From positions 744,001-808,000 of the forward strand of contig CAVXQE010000012.1 in assembly GCA_963763755.1 (NCBI GenBank): a stretch of 64,000 bases of DNA. Reading direction: 5' to 3'. The translations under genes were made by a program, and so were the position numbers. The DNA is from Gaiellasilicea sp963763755 (lineage in GTDB: Bacteria > Actinomycetota > Thermoleophilia > Gaiellales > Gaiellaceae). Below are positions 25,985 through 35,073 of the stretch, in pieces. The notes beneath the pieces were generated by a model, which did not search any database, was not told where the DNA came from, and saw nothing but the letters and a program-made list of their open reading frames with translations. Numbering within the stretch: the first letter of the stretch is position 1; every line of letters starts with the position of its first letter.

Positions 25985-27743
25985 GCACCGCACCGGGCTT
26001 TCACGCCTTCTCCCCTACGCCGCCGAGCGAAAGGGTCGCGTCGCCGTCATCGCCCTGCTCGCCTCGCTCTCCGCAGCTGCACCGGTCGTCGGCTGGCACT
26101 TCGTCCGGGACGCGATCGACAATGGCATCGAACCAGGCGACGAGCACCGCCTGCTGCTCGCCGTGATCGGCTACGTCGCGGTCAACGCCGCAGCCTGGGT
26201 GCTCGGCACGCTGACCTGGCTCGGGCTCGCGAGTGTGGGCCAGCGAATGGTGCTCGAGCTCCGCCGCGACCTCTTCGAGCACCTCACGTCGCTCTCGCTC
26301 CGCTACTTCTCGCAACAGAAGGCCGGTTGGATCATCTCGCGGCTGACCAGCGACATCGACGCGCTCTCGGACGTCCTCAACCAGGGCCTGACGACGCTCG
26401 TCGTCAACACGCTGACACTGATCGCCGCAGTCTGTGGGCTTTTTCTGCTCGACGGGCGGCTTGGGCTCGTGGCCTTCTGCGTGCTCCCACCCGGGATCAT
26501 TGTCACTCGCTGGTTCCAGCGCGTCTCGCACGAGGCGGCGTCAGAGGTGCGGACCCGGATCGCGATCGTCACCGCCCAGCTCGCCGAGTCGGTCGCCGGG
26601 ATGGCAGTCGTGCAGGCGTTCAACCGCGAGCGCGCGTTCCAGGCCGAGTTCGACGGGCTCAACGAGCAGAACCGCGTCGCGAACGTCCGCGTGCAGAAGA
26701 TCTATTCGGTCTTCTTTCCCGCGATCGAGCTGCTCGGGGTGATCGCGACCGCCTCGGTGATCTACGCCGGCGCCCACTTCATCGGCTCCGGCTCGATGCA
26801 GATCGGCACCCTGGTTGCCGCGGTCGGACTGCTGGCGCTCGTCTTCCAACCGCTCCAGGAGCTCTCCGAGCTCTACGGCCAGGTGCAGGCGGCGAGCGCC
26901 GCGATGGACAAGATCAGCTCGGTGCTCGACGCAGAGATCGACGTCGCGGACAGCAAGAACGCGCGACCGCTCGGCCGGATCGACGGCAGGCTCGAGCTCG
27001 ACCGGGTCACCTTCGCGTACGGCGACGAGCCGGTGTTGCACGAGATCGACATCTCGGTCGCGCCGGGCGGCTGCATCGCGCTGGTCGGCGAGTCGGGTGG
27101 CGGGAAGTCGACGACGGCGAAGCTGATCGCGCGCTTCTACGATCCGAACGAGGGAGCGGTCCGCGTCGACGGGACCGACCTGCGCGATGTCGAGCTCGTC
27201 GGGTACCGGCGCCAGCTCGGCGTCGTCCTCCAGGATCCGTTCCTCTTCAGCGGCACCATCGCCGACAACATCCGCTTTGCGAAGCCCAACGCCTCGGACG
27301 AGGAGGTGCGGGAGACGGCGGCGGCCGTGGGCGTCGACCGGGTTGCCGCCAGGCTCGAGCACGGACTCGACCACGTCGTGCGCGAGGGCGGTGCCGGCCT
27401 CTCGGCAGGCGAGCGCCAGCTGATCTCGATCGCGAGGGCGCTCCTCGCCGACCCGCGCATCCTGATCCTCGACGAGGCGACGTCGAACATCGACCGGCCG
27501 ACCGAGATCCTGATCGAGCGGGCGTTCGACCGCCTGCTCTCCGGGCGAACGTCGATCATCATCGCCCACCGGCTCGCAACCGTTCGCCGCGCCGACGAGA
27601 TCCTCGTCGTCGAGCACGGCCGGATCACTCAGCGGGGGACCGAGCGCGAGCTGATGGCGCAGGATGGGCCGTTCCGGCGCCTCGCCCACAAGCTCGTGGA
27701 CGACTCGCTGCCGGCGCTCTCGGAAGAGACGCCGGCAGCGTAA
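25974..27743 (+). CDS. ABC exporter half-transporter, catalytic-site subunit
   Basis: A 589-residue partner of the preceding gene with six membrane helices and an ATPase domain. Walker A is GESGGGKST, Walker B is ILILDEATSNID with the catalytic glutamate, and the switch histidine is present in IAHRLATV. Its own signature is altered (LSAGERQ instead of LSGGQ), which pairs with the altered residues of the first subunit to form one weak and one active ATP site. TTG 25974 overlaps the upstream gene. Likely exports a lipid, peptide or drug; substrate unknown. Confidence 0.88.
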   Translation: MPHKHRTGLSRLLPYAAERKGRVAVIALLASLSAAAPVVGWHFVRDAIDNGIEPGDEHRLLLAVIGYVAVNAAAWVLGTLTWLGLASVGQRMVLELRRDLFEHLTSLSLRYFSQQKAGWIISRLTSDIDALSDVLNQGLTTLVVNTLTLIAAVCGLFLLDGRLGLVAFCVLPPGIIVTRWFQRVSHEAASEVRTRIAIVTAQLAESVAGMAVVQAFNRERAFQAEFDGLNEQNRVANVRVQKIYSVFFPAIELLGVIATASVIYAGAHFIGSGSMQIGTLVAAVGLLALVFQPLQELSELYGQVQAASAAMDKISSVLDAEIDVADSKNARPLGRIDGRLELDRVTFAYGDEPVLHEIDISVAPGGCIALVGESGGGKSTTAKLIARFYDPNEGAVRVDGTDLRDVELVGYRRQLGVVLQDPFLFSGTIADNIRFAKPNASDEEVRETAAAVGVDRVAARLEHGLDHVVREGGAGLSAGERQLISIARALLADPRILILDEATSNIDRPTEILIERAFDRLLSGRTSIIIAHRLATVRRADEILVVEHGRITQRGTERELMAQDGPFRRLAHKLVDDSLPALSEETPAA

Positions 27744-27752
27744 GTCGCTTGC

Positions 27753-28502
27753 TCAGACTTTCTCGAGGTACGCGAGCTCGGAGCCGCGGCACATCATCCG
27801 GACGCTGTCGCCGACGACGAAGTGCTCCGCGATCCTTCCCGCCATCGCGGCAGGGGTCGTGCAGGTGAGCGAACCGGCCTCGCCCTGAACGGTCACGGAC
27901 TCGCGTGAGAGTGCGGTGATCCGGCCGTAGAGCTTGTGCTCGTCCCCCGCCTTGCGCTCGACGACCACCGGCGCGCGCTCGAGGGCCACGAGGACGCCGC
28001 CGAGGCAGTAGATCTTCACCTTGTCTCCGAGGTTGAGCCCGACGAGCTTCGCCTGCTTCTCAGCCGGGACGCTGCACGCAAGGCGGCCGGCGTCCGACTG
28101 AACGACGATCGAGCCGGAGGCGAGCTCGGCGACCTGTCCGGCTGCCATCTGCCTCTCGCCGCTCTTCTCTTCCGACTTCTTGTCCCCGTCCGCCTTCTCG
28201 CGCGGCTTCTCGGCCTTGTCGCCGAGGCGGCCGATCATGCGCAGCTCGGCCCGGCGGCCCCGGTGACGAACGCAGACCATGCGCACCTTGTCACCGGCCT
28301 CGAGCGCGGCGACCTTGTCGGCGAGCCGGGCCGGGACGATGCACGTCAGCACCGCGTCGCCGACACGATTCTCGACCGACACGGCCTGGGCAGATGCCCG
28401 GACGACGGACCCGGAGATCCGGAGTTCCTTGCCCCGATTCGCCTGCGCAGGCACGGCGACCACGAGCGTGACGATTCCGATCAGAAAGACTTTCCGCAGC
28501 AC
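27753..28502 (-). CDS. Exported protein with three DUF5666-like repeats
   Basis: A 249-residue secreted protein with a signal peptide (MLRKVFLIGIVTLVVAVPAQA). Three repeats of about 60 residues follow (starting near 28, 123 and 190). Each has the pattern G-x-V-x-x-L, a strand, a cysteine in L-x-C-x-V-P, and a second cysteine in GDKVRMVC-like text. The cysteine pair in every repeat could form a disulfide. A charged lysine/glutamate linker (KAEKPREKADGDKKSEEKSG) separates repeats 1 and 2. Fold resembles small beta-barrel repeats; function unknown. Confidence 0.65.
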   Translation of the reverse strand: MLRKVFLIGIVTLVVAVPAQANRGKELRISGSVVRASAQAVSVENRVGDAVLTCIVPARLADKVAALEAGDKVRMVCVRHRGRRAELRMIGRLGDKAEKPREKADGDKKSEEKSGERQMAAGQVAELASGSIVVQSDAGRLACSVPAEKQAKLVGLNLGDKVKIYCLGGVLVALERAPVVVERKAGDEHKLYGRITALSRESVTVQGEAGSLTCTTPAAMAGRIAEHFVVGDSVRMMCRGSELAYLEKV

Positions 28503-28720
28503 GTTTGTTCCTCCTGTTACGCAGCAGTGGCTTGCTGTATCGGCTGTGCCACTGTCGGCGAGCGATCCCCCGCGTGAGTGAAGGGTCGTTCGGCAGCCAG
28601 GGAGGTGTTTCGTGAGGGAGGTTCGGGCCGGCTAGCTGCCGGCAGCAACGAGCAGGAACGCACGCAAGCGCTGGTCCTCGTAAACGTCAGGCTCGCAGCA
28701 GAAGCTGGAGCGGCGGAGTG

Positions 28721-29053
28721 CTAGTCGCCCCAGTCGAAGTCGCGTGACTTCGACCAGAGGCCAGTAGTCTCTTCGCGCGCACCGTTGGACGACTCCGCCG
28801 TGACGTGCTCGACGGATTCCTCTCCGGGCCAAAGGAGCGCTGCGGCTTCAACCGACACGGCCGGCTCGTCGCCGTCCATGGTCTCCTCCAGCCGGGCTTG
28901 CTCCTCGGTCTTGAAGAGGGGGTGGTTGTCGAACGGATCGTCGATGCGATAGCCGTTGATCGGCATCGCGCCCTCGAGCTCCGAGTTGCGGCGCTTCAGC
29001 TCGAGGTGATCCTGGATGACACGTGCGAAAAGCGAAGGTGTCTCAACTGCCAT
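28721..29053 (-). CDS. Hypothetical acidic protein
   Basis: A 110-residue acidic soluble protein starting MAVETPSLFARVIQDHLELK. The start at 29053 is chosen because the preceding frame has no conserved character. Segments ELEGAMPINGYRID and DDPFDNHPLFKTEEQARL look specific and suggest a family limited to related actinobacteria. No motif of known function. It follows the diguanylate cyclase gene by about 90 bases on the same strand. The 28503-28720 stretch beyond its end holds no gene I can support. Confidence 0.55.
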   Translation of the reverse strand: MAVETPSLFARVIQDHLELKRRNSELEGAMPINGYRIDDPFDNHPLFKTEEQARLEETMDGDEPAVSVEAAALLWPGEESVEHVTAESSNGAREETTGLWSKSRDFDWGD

Positions 29054-29142
29054 AGGGGCCTCCGTGGTGGACAGTTTCGGATGCTGCTGGGGCGGGATTG
29101 TAGCGCAGGACCCGGAAAATCTCCTGCTACGACACGATTCTG

Positions 29143-30921
29143 CTACATCTGAGTTACCTGCTCGGTGCCGGCGTAAACACGATTCTTCCCTGCGCGCTTG
29201 GCCCGGTAGAGCGCTTCGTCGGCCGCCTCGACGAGCTCGGACATCGTTGTCGTCGGCTCCGAGGCGGCAACGCCAAAGCTCGCGGTGACGTGGAGCGGGA
29301 CGCCTTCGGCCGAGACGAGTCCCCGCTCGCTGAGCGCTTGCCGGACGCGCTCGGCGACGTGCGCCGCGCCCATGAGATCCGTGCCGGGCAGGATGACCGC
29401 GAACTCCTCTCCTCCCCATCGCGCAGCGGTGTCGATCTCGCGGACCGTCTCGTGCAGCGCCTGCGCGAGGTCGCGCAGGACGATGTCTCCGGTCGGGTGC
29501 CCGTGCCGGTCGTTGACGAGCTTGAAGTCGTCGACGTCGGCCAGGATGAGGCCGACGGGGCCGCCCAGGCGCTCTGCCCGGGTGAGCTCGGTCGCGAGAG
29601 ACGCGTCCGCCTGGCGCCGGTTCGCAAGCCCCGTGAGGCCGTCGACCAGCGCCTGCCGCTCGACCATCTGATGCAGCCGGGCATTCTCGAGCGCCACCAC
29701 CGCCTGCCCGGCGAGCGAGGCCGCGATCATCCGCTCCTCGACGTCGAACTCTTCGCCGACGAGGAGGAGCCGGCCGAAGCTTCGCAGTCCGGCCTTGAGC
29801 TCGAAGTCCAGGCGTGCGCCGCCGGCACCGACGTCGCCGGTCTCGACGAACGAGCCGTCCTCGGCGATGACGACGCCTCCGTCGGCATGGGTGGCCTCGA
29901 CGGCCGACTCGACGATCACTCGGCGGAGCTGCTCCGAGTCGAGCGTTGCCGCCAGCGCGTCCCCGAAGCGGGCATTGGCTTCGCGCAGCCGCCGACGCTC
30001 CTTCTCGAGCTCGTCCATGCGTGCCTCGAGCTGGGCGGCCATCTTGTTGAACGCGCGGCCGAGCGCCGCGAACTCGTCGCGCCCCTTGATCGGCACCCGC
30101 TCGCGCAGTCGACCGGCCGCGATGGAGTTCGCTGCGTCGGCGAGGCGTGCAAGCGAGCCGACGATGGAACGGCCGGCGACGTACGCGACGACGGCGATCA
30201 GGAGCAGCGAGCCGACGAGGCCCAGCAGCAGCCTTCCGATCAGGCCTCGCTTCTCGGACACGATCGCGGACGTCGGGGTCAGGGCGACGAGCTGGACGCC
30301 GTTCTTGGGCACCAGGCGAGCCCCGAGTGTGCGGAAGTTGTGCTCTCCGATCGTCGCTGTCGCCACCCGGCCCGGCGTGACGTCGATCGTGCCGCGCAGC
30401 GTCGCGGTGGACGCAGCGTTGATTCGGCCGTTCGGCCGCACGATCGCCAGCTCGTCGGGAGCAGTCAGCCCCGAGCGCGCGTGCAGCTTGCGGACCAGCG
30501 CGTCGTTGAGGGGGACCGAGGCCACGATCGTCGCGGAGTGGTTGCCGGGGCCGACCAGGGAAACCGTCGTCTCGGCGGCCGGCGTCGGCGGCACACGCCC
30601 GATCGTGGCGTCACCGGGCATCTCCACGCGTAGCGACGGAGCCTTGGCGACCAGAAGCGCGATCGCGTCACGGTCGCCGCGGGCAACGGCGGTCTGGAAC
30701 GCCTTGGTACCCCCGAGCGTTGCTGCTGCGCGCTCGGCATTTCGACGCTCATCCTCGAACGCAGCGGTCGCAGCGGTGAGGCCTGCGGCGAGGCGGTCGT
30801 CCGCACTTGTGGTCACACTGCGTTCGGCGACCTGACTGAAGCCCCAGAAGGCAGCCGCCAACGGCAGCACAGAAAGTGCCAAGAACGTTCCGACGAGCTT
30901 AAACTTGAAGCTACCCAACAT
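29143..30921 (-). CDS. Membrane-bound diguanylate cyclase (HAMP-GAF-like-GGDEF)
   Basis: A 592-residue sensor enzyme: membrane helix at about 8-28, an external sensing domain to about 225, a second helix near 230-250 (LLLGLVGSLLLIAVVAYVAG), a HAMP linker, and a region resembling a GAF-type sensor (about 320-420). The C-terminal GGDEF domain has DGLTGLANRR and the active-site ARWGGEEFAV. An I-site RxxD (REID) lies five residues before GGEEF, so product inhibition by cyclic di-GMP is expected. It should make cyclic di-GMP in response to an outside signal. Confidence 0.9.
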   Translation of the reverse strand: MLGSFKFKLVGTFLALSVLPLAAAFWGFSQVAERSVTTSADDRLAAGLTAATAAFEDERRNAERAAATLGGTKAFQTAVARGDRDAIALLVAKAPSLRVEMPGDATIGRVPPTPAAETTVSLVGPGNHSATIVASVPLNDALVRKLHARSGLTAPDELAIVRPNGRINAASTATLRGTIDVTPGRVATATIGEHNFRTLGARLVPKNGVQLVALTPTSAIVSEKRGLIGRLLLGLVGSLLLIAVVAYVAGRSIVGSLARLADAANSIAAGRLRERVPIKGRDEFAALGRAFNKMAAQLEARMDELEKERRRLREANARFGDALAATLDSEQLRRVIVESAVEATHADGGVVIAEDGSFVETGDVGAGGARLDFELKAGLRSFGRLLLVGEEFDVEERMIAASLAGQAVVALENARLHQMVERQALVDGLTGLANRRQADASLATELTRAERLGGPVGLILADVDDFKLVNDRHGHPTGDIVLRDLAQALHETVREIDTAARWGGEEFAVILPGTDLMGAAHVAERVRQALSERGLVSAEGVPLHVTASFGVAASEPTTTMSELVEAADEALYRAKRAGKNRVYAGTEQVTQM

Positions 30922-30957
30922 GTTGACTCTTCAGTTTCCCCCATCACCTGCCGATAT

Positions 30958-30991
30958 GTCCCCCGGGAAGTGTTTTCGGCAGCGGGGGGAC
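30958..30991 (+). promoter_or_regulatory. Hairpin covering the ribosome site of the proline-rich protein
   Basis: A 7-bp perfect stem (gtccccc 30958-30964 with gggggac 30985-30991) ends six bases before the ATG at 30997. The 3' arm is the only Shine-Dalgarno-like sequence, so folding would hide it and limit translation. It lies in the divergent gap with the diguanylate cyclase gene. It does not match the cyclic di-GMP riboswitch pattern I know. Confidence 0.35.
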
Positions 30992-30996
30992 GTAAC

Positions 30997-31683
30997 ATGA
31001 GGTCGATTCTCGTGCGAGCGCTCGCGGTAGCTCTCGCAATTGGCGGGGCTGGTGCCGCACTTGCGCTGCCCATGCTTGTTCTAGGCGGCGACGCGGACTC
31101 CCCCACGCGCTTCGCTCATGCGCTCGATCCGCTCGCGCCGGAGCAAAAGGGCACCGTGATCCGCATTCCGGCCGCGCCGGCACGTGAGTCTGCGCAGCGC
31201 GCGACCCCGAAGCCGAAGCCGCAGACGGCGGTGCCGGCGCCCGCTGCTCGCGCCCTCCCACAGCCCGTCAGCGTCGTCACTCCCGCCCCAGCTCGGCCGG
31301 CCGCGCCAACCCCTGCGCGCCCAGCCGCCGTGACGCCGAAGCCGTCCACCCCGACGGCTACGCCGAAGCCGAAGCCCGCCACTCCCGCTCCCACGCCGAC
31401 GCCGGCTCCCCAGCCGACGCCCGCTCCGACGCCGGCGCCCACCCCCGCACCGACCCCGGAGCCGACGCCCGAGCCGACGAGGAGCACCGCCGGCGCGCCG
31501 CCCCCTCCTCCAGCTCCAGTCGAAGAGCCCGCGCCGCCCACGCCCACGCCCAGCCAGCCCACGCCCACGCCCTTGGCGAAGGCAGAACGCGCGGGTGACG
31601 GGACCCCGCAGGAGACGAATTTCCGGCGCGGCGGCCCTTCACCCGAGCCTGCACCGGCGACGCCCGAGGAGCCCGGGAGCTGA
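30997..31683 (+). CDS. Exported proline/threonine-rich repeat protein
   Basis: A 228-residue protein with a signal or anchor helix (about 5-30) and then a low-complexity region of proline, alanine, threonine and lysine, with P-T-P-x repeats such as PTPAPTPAPTPEPTPEP. Such stretches form extended stalks that cross or decorate the cell wall. The C-terminus (NFRRGGPSPEPAP) has no sorting signal. ATG 30997 is chosen since it starts the signal peptide and follows GGGGGGA; an upstream GTG at 30970 adds nine residues. Divergent from the diguanylate cyclase. Confidence 0.65.
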   Translation: MRSILVRALAVALAIGGAGAALALPMLVLGGDADSPTRFAHALDPLAPEQKGTVIRIPAAPARESAQRATPKPKPQTAVPAPAARALPQPVSVVTPAPARPAAPTPARPAAVTPKPSTPTATPKPKPATPAPTPTPAPQPTPAPTPAPTPAPTPEPTPEPTRSTAGAPPPPPAPVEEPAPPTPTPSQPTPTPLAKAERAGDGTPQETNFRRGGPSPEPAPATPEEPGS

Positions 31684-31717
31684 CCGCCTCGCCCGTCCGT
31701 ATGCGAAGATAGGCCCC

Positions 31718-31882
31718 ATGCCGCGCTTACGCCCCACGAGTCCGCTCGGGATCGCCTTCACCGCCTTCCACCTCTGGCGCCGTCTTCCCCCGGCCCAACG
31801 CCAGCTGGTGCTGAGAGCTGCGCGAGCTCATGGCCCCAAGGTCGGCGCCGCGATTCTCGCCGCCCGCCGCAGACCGCGTTAG
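31718..31882 (+). CDS. Small basic hypothetical protein (54 residues)
   Basis: A 54-residue arginine-rich protein beginning MPRLRPTSPLGIAFTAFHLW and ending AILAARRRPR. It lies 34 bases after the proline-rich protein gene and ends seven bases before the converging sucA stop. It has one short amphipathic helix, suggesting membrane or nucleic-acid association. Similar short basic ORFs are common in this lineage, but function is unknown. Confidence 0.45.
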   Translation: MPRLRPTSPLGIAFTAFHLWRRLPPAQRQLVLRAARAHGPKVGAAILAARRRPR

Positions 31883-31888
31883 ACCGGT

Positions 31889-34756
31889 CTACGCGGTCGT
31901 CCCCAGCGCCTCGCGGACGATCCTGTCCTGCTCGAGGCGATGCGCGGTCGGGTAGCCCTCGCTCGGGCTTGCACGCCATGGACGACCGACGTAGCGCACC
32001 GGAACATCGTCGGGCGCAGCAGCCTCGAGACGATGACGGATCGTCCGCCACGCGCCCATGTTCTGCGGCTCTTCCTGGGCCCAGACGATCTCCCGGAGGT
32101 TCGGGTAAGCCGCGGTGAGCGCAGCAGCAGACTCGACCGGGAACGGGTACAGCTGTTCCAGGCGAGCCACCGCCACCGATGTCGCGCCGGCGCGGTCCTC
32201 GTGGCCGTCGATGTCGAAGAAGACCTTGCCCGAGCAGAGCACCAGCCTCGTCACTGCCTCGTGCTGGGCTCGCGGATCGTCGAGGACCGGCTCGAACCTG
32301 CCCTCGGAGAGATCGGTGAGGGCGGAGCTCGCCTGCTTCAGTCGCAGCAGTCCCTTCGGGGTCATCACGACCAGCGGGCGCGCGGTCGCGTCGAGGGCCT
32401 GGCGGCGGAGAAGATGGAAGTACTGCGCGGCGTTCGTGCAGTTGGCGACGCGAATGTTCTCCTGGGCGGCGAGCTGGAGGAATCGCTCGAGCTTGGCGCT
32501 CGAGTGCTCGGGCCCGTTCCCCTCGTAACCGTGGGGCAGGAGCAGCGTCAGCCGTGAGGTCTGCCCCCACTTCGAGAGGCCGGCGACCAGGAACTGGTCG
32601 ACGACGATCTGGGCACCGTTGACGAAGTCGCCGAACTGGGCTTCCCACAAGACGAGAGCGTCGGGCGCCGCGACCGCATAGCCGTATTCGAAGCCGAGAC
32701 AGGCGTACTCGGAGAGCGGCGAGTTGAAGATCTCCATCGAGGCGCCGGCATCGGACAGGTGCTGAATCGGCGCGAACGTCTCGCCGGTGCGCTGGTCGTG
32801 CAGGACCGCATGACGATGCGAGAAGGTGCCCCGCTCGGTGTCCTGCCCGGTGAGCCGGATCGGAATGCCCTCGGTGAGCAGGCTCGCAAACGCCAGCGCC
32901 TCGCCCTGGCCCCAGTCGATCCCACCCTCGCGGAGTGCCTCGCGCCGCTTCTCGAGCTGCCGTAGAAGCTTCGCGTTCGGCTCGAAACCTTCCGGCAATG
33001 CGAGCAATTGCTCGTTCAACGCGTCGAGCCGCTCCGCCGAGACAGCGGTGTGAACAGCACCGCCGGTGTCGGCCGGGATCTTTCCTTCCCTCGTCAGGCG
33101 TGGCTCGGCGATCGAGGCCTTCAGGCGCTCGTGCGCGGTGCGCAACTCGTTCTGCGTCTCCTGGATCACTGCTTCGGCCTCGTCGGCCGTCAGGACGCCT
33201 TCCTCGACGAGCCGAGCCGCGTAGAGCTGGCCTGCCGTCGGCTGCGCCGCGATCTGAGCGACCATCAGCGGCTGGGTGTACGCGGCCTCGTCCTGCTCGT
33301 TGTGTCCGAAGCGCCGGTAGCCGACGAGGTCGACGACGACGTCATGACCGAACTCCTGCCGGTACGCGAGCGCGAGCCGGACGGCGGCGATCGCGGCCTC
33401 CGGATCGTTCGCGTTGACGTGGATGATCGGGATATCGAACCCCTTCGCCAGGTCGCTCGAGTAGCGAGTCGAACGGCCTTCGTTCGGGTTGGTGGTGAAG
33501 CCGACCTGGTTGTTCGAGATCAGGTGGAACGTGCCGCCGGTCGTATAGCCGTCGAGGCTCGAGAGGTTGAGCGTCTCGGCGACGACTCCCTGGCCGGCGA
33601 ACGACGCATCGCCGTGAATCAGGATCGGCAGCGCAACGGATGGGTCGTGGATGCCGCCTCCGAGCGAGCGGTCGGTCTGCTCGGCTCTGGTCCAGCCTTC
33701 GACGACCGGGTCCACTGCCTCGAGATGGCTCGGGTTCGGCGCGAGCGTGATCGTCACCTCGCCCGACTCCGTGGCGCGCGTGCCCGTCGCCGAGAGGTGG
33801 TACTTGACGTCTCCGGTGCCTCCCTCGTCGTTCGTGACCACGGCGTCGATCGTCCGCTCCCCTTCGAACTCGCGCAGAACCGACTCGTAGGAGAGGCCGA
33901 CCGTATGCACGAGGACGTTCAGGCGGCCACGGTGCGCCATGCCGATCACGATCTCGTGCGCACCGGCTCCGGCGGCGATCTCGACCGCCTCGTCGAGCAT
34001 CGGCACCATCGTGTCAAGACCCTCGATCGAGAACTGCTTCTGGCCGAGGAACGAGCGGCGGAGGTACTGCTCGAACGCCTCGACGCGCGCCAGTGCCTTC
34101 AGGAGGCGGACGCGCTCTTCCGGCTTCAGCGGTTGCCGGTAGCGGCTCGACTCGATCGCCTGTCGAAGCCAGACGCGCTCGGCGTGGTCGGACAGATGCT
34201 CGATCTCGTAGGCCATGGTGCCGGTGTAGACCTCGCGTAGCGCCGGGAGCGCCTCCTTCAGCGTCTCGCCCGGGACGTGGACGCGCAGCAGCTTCGCCGG
34301 GATCCGCGCCTGCAACTCCGGTGTCAGCGGCGGGATCAGGCTCGTCTCGTCGAGCGCGGGATCGCCGAGCGGCTCGGAGCCGAGTGGGTCGAGGCGCGCC
34401 GAGAGGTGGCCGTGCATCCGGTGCGCCTTGACGAGAGCCATCGCGGCGGCGACGCCGCCGAGCAGGGTCTCGTCGATCGCCGGCGCGGGGGTCGCGCGCT
34501 CGGGCGCTGGAGGCGCCTCGGGGCTGGGAGCGGTCGTCGGTGGCGGGGGCGGTGCCGGCGGCGCCGGGTGACCGTTGCCGCGCTCGAGCGTCTCCAGCAG
34601 CCGCAGCAAGCCCGGGTGCGAGGCGACGAGCTCGCTGTCGCCGCTCTCGAAGAGCTCACGCCACTCGGCGGGGACCGCATCGGGATTCTCGAGGTAGTCC
34701 TCGAGCAAGAGACGGGCGTAGCCGGAGTTCAGACCGTCGACGTCGTGCGCACTCAC
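31889..34756 (-). CDS. sucA: 2-oxoglutarate dehydrogenase E1 component (SucA/Kgd type)
   Basis: A 955-residue thiamine-diphosphate enzyme of the TCA cycle that decarboxylates 2-oxoglutarate. The N-terminus (MSAHDVDGLNSGYARLLLED) is the short E1 docking segment, followed by a proline-rich linker at about 65-100 instead of the E2-like domain found in mycobacterial Kgd. The E1 core has GMAHRGRLNVL, the thiamine site GDASFAGQGVV and NNQVGFTT, and the C-terminal transketolase-like domain (FGYAVAAPDALVLWEAQFGD). Closer in length to E. coli SucA (933). The E2 and E3 partners are not in the window. Confidence 0.9.
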   Translation of the reverse strand: MSAHDVDGLNSGYARLLLEDYLENPDAVPAEWRELFESGDSELVASHPGLLRLLETLERGNGHPAPPAPPPPPTTAPSPEAPPAPERATPAPAIDETLLGGVAAAMALVKAHRMHGHLSARLDPLGSEPLGDPALDETSLIPPLTPELQARIPAKLLRVHVPGETLKEALPALREVYTGTMAYEIEHLSDHAERVWLRQAIESSRYRQPLKPEERVRLLKALARVEAFEQYLRRSFLGQKQFSIEGLDTMVPMLDEAVEIAAGAGAHEIVIGMAHRGRLNVLVHTVGLSYESVLREFEGERTIDAVVTNDEGGTGDVKYHLSATGTRATESGEVTITLAPNPSHLEAVDPVVEGWTRAEQTDRSLGGGIHDPSVALPILIHGDASFAGQGVVAETLNLSSLDGYTTGGTFHLISNNQVGFTTNPNEGRSTRYSSDLAKGFDIPIIHVNANDPEAAIAAVRLALAYRQEFGHDVVVDLVGYRRFGHNEQDEAAYTQPLMVAQIAAQPTAGQLYAARLVEEGVLTADEAEAVIQETQNELRTAHERLKASIAEPRLTREGKIPADTGGAVHTAVSAERLDALNEQLLALPEGFEPNAKLLRQLEKRREALREGGIDWGQGEALAFASLLTEGIPIRLTGQDTERGTFSHRHAVLHDQRTGETFAPIQHLSDAGASMEIFNSPLSEYACLGFEYGYAVAAPDALVLWEAQFGDFVNGAQIVVDQFLVAGLSKWGQTSRLTLLLPHGYEGNGPEHSSAKLERFLQLAAQENIRVANCTNAAQYFHLLRRQALDATARPLVVMTPKGLLRLKQASSALTDLSEGRFEPVLDDPRAQHEAVTRLVLCSGKVFFDIDGHEDRAGATSVAVARLEQLYPFPVESAAALTAAYPNLREIVWAQEEPQNMGAWRTIRHRLEAAAPDDVPVRYVGRPWRASPSEGYPTAHRLEQDRIVREALGTTA

Positions 34757-34800
34757 AGACTGTGTTGTAGCAACCGCGACGAGCCTGAAAGGGGGATTCC

Positions 34801-35073
34801 CTAGTAGAGGGGGTTCTCGGTGACGACTGCGATCGTCATCCCCACCGTCCAGCAGACCACGCCGAACGCGACCGCGATTCCTGCCAGTCGTTGTTGCCGC
34901 GCGGACATCCGGGCCGCGATCAGAGCGATGATGATCGCGAACGGGATGATCCGGAGTGGGCGTTGGATGACCCCAAGGCAGCTGGCGAAGATGGAGATGA
35001 TCGCGAGGAACCCCGCGACCGTGTCGGACGCCGACCAGCGGCTGGACGGGGTCGTGCCGTAGTCGACGCTCAC
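34801..35073 (-). CDS. Small membrane protein with three helices
   Basis: A 90-residue protein with three membrane helices (about 18-35, 40-58 and 64-84) joined by a basic loop (RMSARQQRLAG). It overlaps the upstream membrane protein by four bases (GTGA), indicating one operon. The pattern of three short helices with an N-terminal soluble tail recalls small DUF4190-like proteins, but the match is loose. Function unknown. Confidence 0.55.
   Translation of the reverse strand: MSVDYGTTPSSRWSASDTVAGFLAIISIFASCLGVIQRPLRIIPFAIIIALIAARMSARQQRLAGIAVAFGVVCWTVGMTIAVVTENPLY

Noticed and set aside
28632..28832. Minus-strand frame ending CCEPDVYEDQRLRAFLLVAAGS
   Set aside because: The last ~25 residues look protein-like, but no start, ribosome site or operon link supports a gene.
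31200..31600. Repeats in the proline-rich gene as a possible CRISPR or tandem array
   Set aside because: The repeat period is short and in-frame, with no spacers of constant size; it is coding low complexity.
31116..31654. Minus-strand Gly/Val-rich frames opposite the proline-rich gene
   Set aside because: Antisense of the P-T-P-A repeats; no start signal and no family features.
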